Numbered from the stretch's first letter, positions 49,806 to 57,587 are shown. The stretch: DNA of 64,000 nucleotides from an uncultured Pelagibacteraceae bacterium (GCA_902609535.1 CACLSF010000001.1:1-64000), one strand, 5' to 3'. Program-made: numbers and translations. The notes: generated from the letters alone by a model not told the origin.

Positions 49806-49938
49806 CAATTTGCTTATATAATAGTTGTAAGTAATTTTTATCATTGAGACTAAAACAGGAATAAATATATCATTTTGAAAACTATCCTAGTTTTATGCTA
49901 TATTAAATTATCAACAATTAGACTGTACATAAAAAATA
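49806..49938. other. Gap between hppA and the variable island
   Basis: A 133-base gap without an open reading frame of useful length on either strand. It carries one compact hairpin (given separately) and AT-rich sequence before the GIY-YIG gene. It marks the boundary between the conserved core block and accessory genes. Confidence 0.6.
49878..49894. terminator. Hairpin after hppA, possible terminator
   Basis: AAAACTA (49878-49884), loop TCC, TAGTTTT (49888-49894): a perfect 7-base stem with a 3-base loop, 73 bases after the hppA stop. The T-run on each strand could serve as the U-tract of an intrinsic terminator, but the stem is AT-rich and weak. Confidence 0.4.
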
Positions 49939-50202
49939 ATGGTATATTTTGTATATCTTATATTAACTAAAAAAGTCAATAAATTCAGATCTTATGTAGG
50001 ATATACGAATAATATTGAAAAAAGACTTCATCTTCACAATAATTCAAAGGGTGCAAAATTTACAAAAGGAAATTCCTGGAAGTTAATATATTGCCAAAAA
50101 TATAATGATAAAATTATTGCAATGAAAGAAGAATATAAATTGAAAAAAAATTATAAATTACGAAATAAATTAAAAGATAAGTTTATTAAGAATATTAAAT
50201 GA
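49939..50202 (+). CDS. GIY-YIG nuclease-domain protein (YhbQ/UPF0213 type)
   Basis: An 87-residue single-domain protein: FVYLILTKKVNKF and SYVGYTNNIEKRLHLHNN form the split GIY-YIG motif (here VYL...YVG), with the conserved arginine in EKRL, GAKFTKG, and the glutamate in MKEEYKLKKNYK. Such stand-alone domains are found in UvrC-like and homing nucleases and in small proteins of unknown role. It is the first gene of the island and overlaps the next gene by four bases, so it is cotranscribed with the glycosyltransferase. Confidence 0.85.
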   Translation: MVYFVYLILTKKVNKFRSYVGYTNNIEKRLHLHNNSKGAKFTKGNSWKLIYCQKYNDKIIAMKEEYKLKKNYKLRNKLKDKFIKNIK

Positions 50203-52313
50203 AAATAGCAATCTTGCTTCCATATAAAGAAAATTATTCACCGAAATATTCTGGGGCTGTTTCTATACATGTTTCTAATTTATTAAAATTTTCTAAATTT
50301 AAATCTACCACTTTTATCTATGGCAACACTAAAAGTAATAACTATTTAACTAAAAATTTTTATAATATAAATTTTAAAAAAAATATTCTTTCCAGCAATA
50401 ATAAAAAATATATAAAAAAATTTATCGATATTAATAAAAATAAAAATGTTGATTTAATCGAAATACATAATAGACCATCCTACTTTAGTGCTATTAAACA
50501 AAACCTAAATTCTAAAATTATTATTTACTTCCATAATGATCCATTAACATTATCCGGATCAAAAAAAAAAGAAGATCGTATAAACCTTATAAAGAATTGT
50601 GACTATATTTTCTTTAATAGTAATTGGACAAAAAATAAATTTTTTACAAATATAAATGAGCAAAACTATTTATCAAAATTTGGAATCTGTTTCCAATCAA
50701 CAAAAAAATCAAAAGTTAATTTATCTAGTAAACAAAAATTAATAACTTTTGTTGGGAAGCTTAATGAGGCAAAAGGTTACGATGTCTTTGGAAAAGCAAT
50801 TTTAAAAATTCTAGATGAGTTCCCTGAATGGAAATCAACAGTTATTGGTGACGAACCTAGAGAAAAACATATTTTTAATCACAAAAATTTAAAAATTTTA
50901 AGTTTTCAAGAAAATAATTTTGTTCTTAGTGTATTAAAAAAATCAAGTATATTTGTAGCATGTTCAAAATGGGAAGAGCCATTTGGAAGATCTAGCTTAG
51001 AAGCATGTAGTGCTGGCTGTGCAACAATAATAACTAATAGAGGTGGGCTAACAGAAACAACCAAACACCCAATAATCCTGGAAAAACTTGATGCGAAAAC
51101 ATTATATAGCTCAATTAAAAAATTAATAAAAAAGCCAAATTTTAGAAAAAAAATACAAAAGTTAAATTATAATTCTTTTTTTCTTACTCATGAGTACGTA
51201 TCCAGTATAATAGATAAGGCAAGAAGCAATTTATTCTCTGAAATATTGCACAAAAGTTTTAATTTCAATAAAAATTCTAAACTTAAAATAATCCATATTA
51301 CAAATTTCAATCACCGATACTTTGGCAGACTTCAATATAATACTGGCATAAGAATAAATAACGGATTAATTAGAGAAGGACACAATGTTTTGAGTATATC
51401 TGATAGAGATATAATCAGTTATTCAAGATCATTTAGCGATCCTTCTGGTGAAAATTATCTTAACAAATTAGTAAGCAAAACAATAGAAAACTTTAGGCCT
51501 GACTTGTTAATTCTTGGTCATGCAGACCGTATTGATCCACAATCATTATTAGATGCCAAAAATAAATATTCTAACTTAAAAATATCCCAATGGTTTCTTG
51601 ATCCATTATCGAAACATGGACCAGATTTCTTAAAAAATAAATTACGTGTTTTAAATAAAAGTAAAATTTGTGATGCTACATTCATAACAACAAGTCCTGA
51701 TGCATTGGATTTTAAAATTAAAAATTCTTTTTTTATCCCTAATCCTTGTGATAGCTCCTTAGATCATTTAGAAAATTTTAGGGAAAATAAAATATATGAT
51801 ATTTTTTATGCTATAAGTCATGGTGTCCACAGAGGTAAATTAAGAACTGGAAAAATTGATGAACGTGAGAATTTTATAGCCAAATTAAAAAGTCTATCAA
51901 ATGGAGTAAAATTTGACATTTATGGTATGTTTGGGAGAGAGCCAATTTGGGGGGATAATTTTTTATCCAACTTATCAAATTCAAATATGGCAATTAATTT
52001 AAGCAGAGGTAAGCCAACTAAATATTATAGTAGTGATAGAATTGCACAGCTTGTGGGCAATGGTTTGCTAACTTTTATTGATGAGAGAACTAAATATGGT
52101 GATTTTTTTGAAAATGATGAAATGATTTTTTACAAAGATATACTTGACTTATCAGAAAAAATTAAAAGGTATAAAAAAGATAAAAAATTAGGCTTTAGAA
52201 TAGCTAAAAAAGGACACTTAAAATATCACAAATATTTTAATTGCTCTTTAGTTTCAAAATATATTATAGAAAGGACATTTGGGTCCAATTCAAAATTCTA
52301 TTGGGATAGGTGA
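50199..52313 (+). CDS. Double-domain glycosyltransferase (GT4-like plus CgeB-like)
   Basis: A 704-residue cytosolic protein likely to add sugars to a surface glycan. The first half (about 1-345) is a GT-B glycosyltransferase: FVGKLNEAKGYDVFGKAIL, then the nucleotide-sugar motif EEPFGRSSLEACSAGCATII. The second half (about 365-700) starts with IIHITNFNHRYFGRLQYNTG and includes FIPNPCDSS, GMFGREPIWGDNFL and AQLVGNGLLTFID, resembling the CgeB/glycosyltransferase 1_2 family. Two complete transferases in one chain is unusual in a streamlined genome. It overlaps the GIY-YIG gene and the transporter gene by four bases each. Confidence 0.82.
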   Translation: MKIAILLPYKENYSPKYSGAVSIHVSNLLKFSKFKSTTFIYGNTKSNNYLTKNFYNINFKKNILSSNNKKYIKKFIDINKNKNVDLIEIHNRPSYFSAIKQNLNSKIIIYFHNDPLTLSGSKKKEDRINLIKNCDYIFFNSNWTKNKFFTNINEQNYLSKFGICFQSTKKSKVNLSSKQKLITFVGKLNEAKGYDVFGKAILKILDEFPEWKSTVIGDEPREKHIFNHKNLKILSFQENNFVLSVLKKSSIFVACSKWEEPFGRSSLEACSAGCATIITNRGGLTETTKHPIILEKLDAKTLYSSIKKLIKKPNFRKKIQKLNYNSFFLTHEYVSSIIDKARSNLFSEILHKSFNFNKNSKLKIIHITNFNHRYFGRLQYNTGIRINNGLIREGHNVLSISDRDIISYSRSFSDPSGENYLNKLVSKTIENFRPDLLILGHADRIDPQSLLDAKNKYSNLKISQWFLDPLSKHGPDFLKNKLRVLNKSKICDATFITTSPDALDFKIKNSFFIPNPCDSSLDHLENFRENKIYDIFYAISHGVHRGKLRTGKIDERENFIAKLKSLSNGVKFDIYGMFGREPIWGDNFLSNLSNSNMAINLSRGKPTKYYSSDRIAQLVGNGLLTFIDERTKYGDFFENDEMIFYKDILDLSEKIKRYKKDKKLGFRIAKKGHLKYHKYFNCSLVSKYIIERTFGSNSKFYWDR

Positions 52314-52354
52314 TATGCTTTCAAATATATCAAAATATATTTAAAATTAATTAT

Positions 52355-53212
52355 ATGAGAGCAATAATTTTAAATGCCACAGCATGGATGATTGTTCCTA
52401 TAATGGATGCTTTGGCTAAGTATTTAAGCTCTTCAATGGATGTTTTACAAATAACTTGGGCTAGATATTTTTTTACTGTTGTTTTTACATTATTAATAAT
52501 GGGTTTTTTTAAAAAAAAATATTTTGTATGGAGTAAAAAACCAACTCTACAATTATTAAGAGGATTAATATTCGTATTTTCTACTTATTTATTCTTTTAT
52601 GCGATATCTGAAATCTCCTTGCCTAAAGCCCTTACTTTAGCATTTGTTGCGCCTATTTGTGTAACTGCCATGTCTCCATTTTTTTTAAATGAAAAGGTTG
52701 GCATTAGAAGGTGGACTGCAGTTTCTATTGGTTTTATAGGAACCTTAATTGTAATAAGACCGGGTTTTATTGAGCTAAATTTAGCTACTTTGGCAGCTTT
52801 AGGTAATGGAATTTGTTATGGATTTTATCTAATTATTACTCGAAAATTAAGCACATCTGACAACTCTCTATTAACTTTATTATTTGCCGGCACAGTAGGG
52901 ACTGTAGTTATGTCCTTCTTTATGCCTAACGTCTGGATTAACCCATCTTCAAATCAGTGGGTTATGATGGCTTTAATAGGTCTTGTGGCTGCAATAGCAC
53001 ATTTATTTATTATTTTATCATTAAAATATGCTGATGCATCTAAACTTGCTCCTCTTGGCTATACTGAAATAATTACCAATATTATACTTAGTTACTATAT
53101 TTTTAATGAACTCCCAGACAATTGGACTTACTTAGGTTTATTTATTATTGTTTTATGTGGTTTTTATATTTCTAGAAGAGAGTATTATTTTTCAAAGAAC
53201 ATATATAGGTAA
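52355..53212 (+). CDS. EamA/RhaT-family drug/metabolite transporter
   Basis: An inner-membrane protein with ten predicted helices in two EamA repeats (about 1-140 and 145-285). Features are MRAIILNATAWMIVPIMDAL, LRGLIFVFSTYLFFYAISEI with LPKALTLAFVAPICVT, and the second repeat AALGNGICYGFYLIITRK. I place the start at the ATG at 52355; the frame extends upstream to 52310, overlapping the glycosyltransferase by four bases, and that longer start (300 residues) is an alternative. Substrate unknown. Confidence 0.85.
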   Translation: MRAIILNATAWMIVPIMDALAKYLSSSMDVLQITWARYFFTVVFTLLIMGFFKKKYFVWSKKPTLQLLRGLIFVFSTYLFFYAISEISLPKALTLAFVAPICVTAMSPFFLNEKVGIRRWTAVSIGFIGTLIVIRPGFIELNLATLAALGNGICYGFYLIITRKLSTSDNSLLTLLFAGTVGTVVMSFFMPNVWINPSSNQWVMMALIGLVAAIAHLFIILSLKYADASKLAPLGYTEIITNIILSYYIFNELPDNWTYLGLFIIVLCGFYISRREYYFSKNIYR

Positions 53213-53725
53213 TAAATATTGACTTATATACTAAGGTAATGGTTTAAATAATTATTGTAAACCATTGTATTTATTTTATTTTATTAACAAAATTATTATG
53301 AAAATTAATTTAATAAATAAATTATCAATATTCATCAGATTAAACGACACTAGTTAACTACTTTTTTAAGCTGATTTATAGCTACATTACATAGATAGTT
53401 TTAATATCCACAAAAGACTTTATTAGTTGGTTTTAAAGAAAATGTGTAGACATTAAAAAGTAAATATTCATTAAAATAGCAAAAATCATTAGATTTAAAT
53501 GAATTTTTTAGCATAAGCTCAGAAACCTGAATAAAAAATTAGCCCAATTGTTTATTAAAATGCAAAAATTTTATTAAGCTTTGCAAATTTCGAATATACC
53601 TTTTAATCGCCTATATAGGGCTCTATTTTAAGTATTAGTTAATTTATAGTGCAACTTATAGGTGATTTACATAAATATTAGCTAAATATTGTATTTGTAT
53701 ATAAAAGTGTTGATATTACTTGCTT
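53213..53725. other. Gene-free stretch of 513 bases
   Basis: No reading frame of coding quality is visible on either strand. Composition is extreme (53281-53340 has only about six G or C). Apart from one strong hairpin just after the transporter and several short inverted repeats, I see nothing. It may be the remains of deleted genes or island junction DNA. Confidence 0.6.
53238..53266 (+). terminator. Rho-independent-like terminator after the EamA gene
   Basis: AATGGTTTA (53238-53246) and TAAACCATT (53258-53266) form a perfect 9-base stem with an 11-base loop, followed by T-rich TATTTATTTTATTTTATT. It lies 26 bases after the transporter stop. Confidence 0.6.
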
Positions 53726-54001
53726 TTAGAGCAAAATTCCCTCTGAAATAAGCAGTTTTCTTTTTTTTTTAATACCTCCCAAGCCAGAATACCCACCTAA
53801 TGAACCATTTGCCCTTATAACTCTATGGCATGGAATTTTTGGTGCGTGTGGATTTTTACCTATTGCATTTGCCACAGCTCTAAACGCTTTTGGCCTATTT
53901 ATAGCTTTAGCTACATCAGAATAAGATCTAATTTGTCCCTTGGGGATAGTTTTAAGGTATTTCCAAACTTTAATCTGAAATTTAGTTCCTTTTAAAATCA
54001 T
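53726..54001 (-). CDS. ogt: Methylated-DNA-[protein]-cysteine methyltransferase, single-domain Ogt type
   Basis: Repairs O6-alkylguanine by transferring the alkyl group to its own cysteine. I start it at the ATG at 54001 (MILKGTKFQIKVWKYLKTIP), 91 residues. It contains the DNA-binding helix-turn-helix segment SYSDVAKAINRPKAFRAVANAIGKNP and the active site PCHRVIRANGSLGGYSGG-like region (IPCHRV, GSLGGYSGLGG). The usual N-terminal ribonuclease-like domain is absent, so only the catalytic domain is encoded. The active cysteine is present, so it is not an alkyltransferase-like (Trp) protein. A frame from a TTG at 54037 would add 12 residues but is less likely. Confidence 0.88.
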   Translation of the reverse strand: MILKGTKFQIKVWKYLKTIPKGQIRSYSDVAKAINRPKAFRAVANAIGKNPHAPKIPCHRVIRANGSLGGYSGLGGIKKKRKLLISEGILL

Positions 54002-54018
54002 AAAAAACCCTGTTTCCT

Positions 54019-54184
54019 TGCACCTTTTCAGGTACAAAGAACAGTAGTTTTTGGCACGTCGTTTTATGCGCTACCGCCATGCCGTTCACCCTACAATTTT
54101 AGCGCTACTCTGTAGAGCTTTCTGCCCTCTGGGCTTGAACCTCTCGGTTTTTCCCCAGCTGGTCAGTTAAGAGTTGCCTCTTAA
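54019..54184. other. GC-anomalous, hairpin-rich segment, possible structured RNA
   Basis: Bases 54061-54180 contain 62 G or C of 120, about 52%, in a window near 30%. Short inverted repeats follow one another: TGCACCT/AGGTACA (54019-54036), GCGCTA/TAGCGC (54068-54105), GCCC/GGGC (54124-54134), AACC/GGTT (54138-54149) and the perfect TTAAGAG/CTCTTAA with a TTGC loop (54167-54184). GGCA (54053) could also pair with TGCC (54080), crossing the second stem as a pseudoknot. No frame is open through it. It may be an independent RNA or the 5' leader of ogt. I do not recognise a known family. Confidence 0.45.
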
Positions 54185-54291
54185 TTCATTTTGAACAATA
54201 TCAGATAGGGTAGGTTGTATGTATCACTTTATCGTTGAATATTCTGAGTTTTTAACAGGGATGAATAGTGGGGATAACTTAATCTAAAGCT

Positions 54292-54765
54292 TTAAGTAAA
54301 CCATCTAAAACCCTCATACATTGCAATTCCATAAATTGAGTGTCTAATAAAAAACATAATTGATGTTTTAATGGGCATTCCAGTCTTATTTGCAAACACT
54401 CCTTGTCCTGTAAATGGTAAAAATATCAATAATGGAGCTAAAGTTGTAAGAGTTCCAAATATAAATCCTGAAAAATAACTCATTTTTAAACCTATAATAA
54501 AAAAACAAAAATAATAAATAACTGCCCAACAAATTGATACATAATAGTGAAAAACCCATCCAAGTAAGACCTCATATTTAAAATTAGGCATTTGGGCAAT
54601 ATTTGGGTTATAAAAAGTGGCATTTTTAAGCATATAATAAGTCCATCTTCCAACAATTCCCCAAGACGGTTCTGGAATACCGATTAATTTTAGTAAATAA
54701 CCAAGAATATCAAGAATTATGCATGAAAATGTCCCAGCAACTAAAATACTAATAATATCTATCAA
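54292..54765 (-). CDS. DUF2938-family membrane protein
   Basis: A 157-residue protein with four to five hydrophobic segments. It shows the pattern of the DUF2938 family: PEPSWGIVGRWTYYML, EVLLGWVFHYYVSICWAVIYY, a GFIFGTLTTLAPLLIF segment, FTGQGVFANKT and the C-terminal RHSIYGIAMYEGFRW. The biochemical role of the family is not established. It lies six bases downstream of a small membrane protein gene on the same strand, so the two are probably cotranscribed. Confidence 0.75.
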   Translation of the reverse strand: MIDIISILVAGTFSCIILDILGYLLKLIGIPEPSWGIVGRWTYYMLKNATFYNPNIAQMPNFKYEVLLGWVFHYYVSICWAVIYYFCFFIIGLKMSYFSGFIFGTLTTLAPLLIFLPFTGQGVFANKTGMPIKTSIMFFIRHSIYGIAMYEGFRWFT

Positions 54766-54771
54766 TTAACC

Positions 54772-54936
54772 TCAAAACATTAATAAAAATAGAAGAACAA
54801 AAATACTTATAAAAAATATGCCAAAAATAATCATTAAAATACGATTTTTTGTTTGTTCTTTTAATTTTGGCCAGTAATTCATAATTAGAAATGTTCCAAT
54901 AACTACAACAAGACCGATTAATACATATTTAGGCAT
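54772..54936 (-). CDS. Small predicted membrane protein (54 residues)
   Basis: An open frame from ATG at 54936 to TGA at 54774-54772. It has two hydrophobic stretches: MPKYVLIGLVVVIGTFLIMN (residues 1-20) and ILMIIFGIFFISIFVLLFLL (residues 33-52), separated by the basic loop YWPKLKEQTKNR. This helix-loop-helix layout looks like a real small inner-membrane protein. It ends six bases before the DUF2938 start and is likely translated with it. I recognise no family. Its size and coding plausibility are the only evidence. Confidence 0.6.
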   Translation of the reverse strand: MPKYVLIGLVVVIGTFLIMNYWPKLKEQTKNRILMIIFGIFFISIFVLLFLLMF

Positions 54937-54959
54937 TAAGATTCTTTTACATTAAATGC

Positions 54960-54988
54960 TTGACTTGTAAAATGTGTTATATTATAAT
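54960..54988 (+). promoter_or_regulatory. Near-consensus sigma-70 promoter for the tyrosine recombinase
   Basis: TTGACT (54960-54965), a 17-base spacer, and TATAAT (54983-54988): one mismatch in twelve with optimal spacing. The predicted start is near 54995. It faces the recombinase gene at 55020. It is the best promoter match I saw in the window. Confidence 0.65.
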
Positions 54989-54990
54989 TT

Positions 54991-55011
54991 CCGATAATTA
55001 ATGGTTATCGG
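54991..55011. promoter_or_regulatory. Inverted repeat at the recombinase start site, possible operator or recombination core
   Basis: CCGATAA (54991-54997), 7-base spacer TTAATGG, TTATCGG (55005-55011): perfect 7-base arms. It covers the predicted +1 of the recombinase promoter and ends eight bases before the ATG. The geometry fits either an operator/5' hairpin or the core site of a tyrosine recombinase (two short inverted arms around a 6-8 base crossover). Confidence 0.5.
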
Positions 55012-55019
55012 TAATTAAC

Positions 55020-55937
55020 ATGAAAAATATTATTAGTGATATTAAATCACTTGAACTAGAAACAATTAAAAACTTAAAAAACTCTAAAGCAAAAAATACA
55101 GTTCGAGCATACGAGTCCGATTTTAAGGACTTTGCTTTGTTTTGTCTGAAAAATGGACTTAATTCACTTCCAACTGAACCTAAGATATTATCTTTGTATT
55201 TAACTCACCTATCAAAAAAAAGTAAATTTAGTACATTAAAAAGAAGAATAGCTTCAATTAAAGTTGTACATAAAATGAAAGGTTATTATTTGGATTCAAA
55301 ACATCCTATAATAATGGAAAATCTGTTAGGGATAAAACGGGTAAATGGATCATATCAGAAATCAAAAAAACCTATATTAATCAATAGTTTAAAGCATATA
55401 ATTAAAGCTATAGATGATAATGAAAAAAAAGAATTTAAACGAATAAGGAATAAATCTCTAATACTATTAGGGTTTTCTGGGGGTTTTAGGAGATCAGAAT
55501 TAGTTAATATTGAGTATGATGACCTAGAATTTGTAAATGAGGGTCTTAAAATTTTTATTAAAAGATCTAAAACAGATCAATCAGGCGAAGGTAGTCTAAA
55601 AGCAATACCCTACTTCGAAAATTTAGAATTTTGCCCAGTAATAAAACTTAAAGACTGGATTAATTTTAATAATATTAAAATAGGAAAAATTTTTGAAATT
55701 TCGGATAAGTCAGTCTCACTCATAATTAAAAAATATGCTTTTCTAGCAGGTTTAGATCCAAAAAAATATGGTGGACATAGTTTAAGATCAGGATTTGCAA
55801 CATCTGCCGCAGAAGCTGGTGCTGAAGAAAGAAACATTATGGCTATGACAGGTCATAAAACAACACAAATGGTAAGAAGATATATTAATGAGGCAAATTT
55901 ATTTAAAAATAACGCATTAAATAAAATTAAGTTTTAA
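55020..55937 (+). CDS. Tyrosine recombinase (XerC/phage-integrase type)
   Basis: A 305-residue site-specific recombinase. An N-terminal SAM-like DNA-binding domain (about 10-105; NTVRAYESDFKDFALFC) is followed by the catalytic domain with all expected residues: Arg157 in SGGFRRSELV, Lys184 in RSKTDQSG, His253 and Arg256 in GGHSLRSGF, His279 in TGHKTT and Tyr288 in VRRYINEA. Nothing else of a phage or transposon is visible nearby. It could be a domesticated island integrase. It converges with the FkbM gene, overlapping by 11 bases. Confidence 0.93.
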   Translation: MKNIISDIKSLELETIKNLKNSKAKNTVRAYESDFKDFALFCLKNGLNSLPTEPKILSLYLTHLSKKSKFSTLKRRIASIKVVHKMKGYYLDSKHPIIMENLLGIKRVNGSYQKSKKPILINSLKHIIKAIDDNEKKEFKRIRNKSLILLGFSGGFRRSELVNIEYDDLEFVNEGLKIFIKRSKTDQSGEGSLKAIPYFENLEFCPVIKLKDWINFNNIKIGKIFEISDKSVSLIIKKYAFLAGLDPKKYGGHSLRSGFATSAAEAGAEERNIMAMTGHKTTQMVRRYINEANLFKNNALNKIKF

Positions 55938-56706
55938 TAAAATTCGATAAATAATGATCATCATCAATCGATGATATGTATATAAAATTTAATTTAGATA
56001 AAAAATTAAAAACCTCACCCTTTAGCTCTAGATTAGACTCAATTTGTATTAAAATTTTATTATTCTTTAAAATATTAATTGAACCTTTAAGGACATTCAT
56101 TTCATATCTTTCAACATCAACTTTTATAAAAATTAATTTGTTTGATAAATTCTCAAAAAAACTGTCCAATTTTTTTAATTTAACATTTTGTTTTGATATC
56201 TTTGACAAGGGATATTTTTTTATTTCAAAATCATTAGGCTTGTGAATAGATGATCCACCTGTTTTGTTAATATTATTATACCATATTTGACCTTCACCTT
56301 CATAATCAGAACATCCAAAATTATAAATATTTATTTTTGAATTATTTAATAAAGTATTTTTTTTTAATTTATTAAAATTATGAATATTAGGCTCAAATGC
56401 AAAAACATTAAGAATTTTTTTGTAATGATAACAATAAAGAGCATAATATCCAGTATAAGATCCTACATCTATGAAATAATCAAAGTTATGATTTGTAAAA
56501 TATTTATCTAAAAAGTTAAATCTATCCTTATCGTAAAACCCTTCTAAAAAAATCTCCCTATCAATTGAGTCTTTCAAAGAAGTTGAAATTTTAAAATTAT
56601 AAGATTTGACTATAACTTTCTTTTTTGTTTTTCTTAACAATGATGGAACTAGTCTTTTAAAAATTCTATATTTATATATATATTTTAAAAAATTAACTAA
56701 AATCAT
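55927..56706 (-). CDS. FkbM-family methyltransferase
   Basis: A 259-residue SAM-dependent methyltransferase. It has the SAM loop FIDVGSYTGYYALYCYHY, the acidic strand NVFAFEPNIHNFNKLKKN, FGCSDYEGEGQIWYNN, and IFIKVDVERYEMNVLKGS, which together define the FkbM group, common in genes for glycan or secondary-metabolite O-methylation. The first 45 residues are basic and may be membrane-facing. It overlaps the upstream glycosyltransferase gene by four bases, suggesting that it modifies a surface sugar. Confidence 0.85.
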   Translation of the reverse strand: MILVNFLKYIYKYRIFKRLVPSLLRKTKKKVIVKSYNFKISTSLKDSIDREIFLEGFYDKDRFNFLDKYFTNHNFDYFIDVGSYTGYYALYCYHYKKILNVFAFEPNIHNFNKLKKNTLLNNSKINIYNFGCSDYEGEGQIWYNNINKTGGSSIHKPNDFEIKKYPLSKISKQNVKLKKLDSFFENLSNKLIFIKVDVERYEMNVLKGSINILKNNKILIQIESNLELKGEVFNFLSKLNFIYISSIDDDHYLSNFIKT

Positions 56707-57587
56707 AATAAATTGTAAATATCTTTAGAAAGTTCATCAAAATTCTTTCTAAATACATAGTTATAATTTCTAAAATGTGAAGTCCAAACACTATAATCAT
56801 ATGATTTATCTATTATATCTATTTGAGATATATTCTTTGAAGCAGCTATATGTGAAATTGATCCATGACAAGAAATTAATAATTTTGAATTAAAGACTAT
56901 TTTTTCAAGTTCAAAAAAACTTTGATTTAATAAAATTTCCACATTTTTAAAATAGTTAGACAAGGTAAGTTTTATTAATTTCATAGGAGTATGACTTCCT
57001 GTCGTAATAATTATTTTTAATTCAAGCTTTTCTTCTAATTGTTTAATAAAGTTTATTAATTCATCTAAATTAGGTTCAATATTCATATAATTAGAAATAT
57101 ATGTTTTGTTTGACCATTTTTCATCATAATGAAAAACAATATATTTCCCCTTTGAATTATCCAATAAATTAATTTTACTATCTAAAATATTCAAATTATT
57201 TTCAGCATAATTAAAACCTAACTCAGTAATAATATTTTTAATAATATCAATTTTTGTTTTTTGCTTATTTTTATCAATTAAAATTGTCTTTTTCTTTCTA
57301 ATCAAAAAATTTAAGATTTTAGATCTATCCTTATCATCATGAATTATCGAATAATCAAATTTTTTTTTAAATAACTTTAAAAAATTAAAAAAATAAGAAA
57401 GTAAATTTTTTTTATAAATAATAACTTGATCAATCCCCTTATATCTAGATATATAATCGTAGTTTTTTTTTGAACAAACAATTGTAATAGAACTATTTGG
57501 ATCATTAGATTTAATATTTTTAATTAGTATGCAGGTAAGCAGAAAATCACCAATACGATCAGTTCTAAAAATAAGATAATTCTTCAT
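56703..57587 (-). CDS. Glycosyltransferase family 9-like (heptosyltransferase-type) protein
   Basis: A 294-residue GT-B protein with the GT9 start FRTDRIGDFLLTCILIKNIK, DYSIIHDDKDRSK, and the C-terminal LISCHGSISHIAASKNISQI, where GT9 enzymes have the G-x-x-H nucleotide-sugar site. GT9 transferases add heptose or related sugars to lipopolysaccharide core. The specific sugar cannot be read from sequence. It overlaps both neighbours: the AEC gene stop by one base and the FkbM start by four. Confidence 0.82.
   Translation of the reverse strand: MKNYLIFRTDRIGDFLLTCILIKNIKSNDPNSSITIVCSKKNYDYISRYKGIDQVIIYKKNLLSYFFNFLKLFKKKFDYSIIHDDKDRSKILNFLIRKKKTILIDKNKQKTKIDIIKNIITELGFNYAENNLNILDSKINLLDNSKGKYIVFHYDEKWSNKTYISNYMNIEPNLDELINFIKQLEEKLELKIIITTGSHTPMKLIKLTLSNYFKNVEILLNQSFFELEKIVFNSKLLISCHGSISHIAASKNISQIDIIDKSYDYSVWTSHFRNYNYVFRKNFDELSKDIYNLL

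Noticed and set aside
54053-54184. A tRNA, tmRNA, RNase P or SRP RNA in the GC-rich hairpin segment
   Set aside because: GGTTCAAGCC-like and CAGCTGGTCAG-like strings resemble tRNA arms, but no acceptor stem or consistent cloverleaf could be drawn on either strand, and the conserved blocks of the other RNAs are missing.
54991-55011. A true chromosomal dif site
   Set aside because: The arms resemble XerC/XerD half-sites, but the spacer is seven bases rather than six and only one arm end fits; kept as a palindrome of unknown role.
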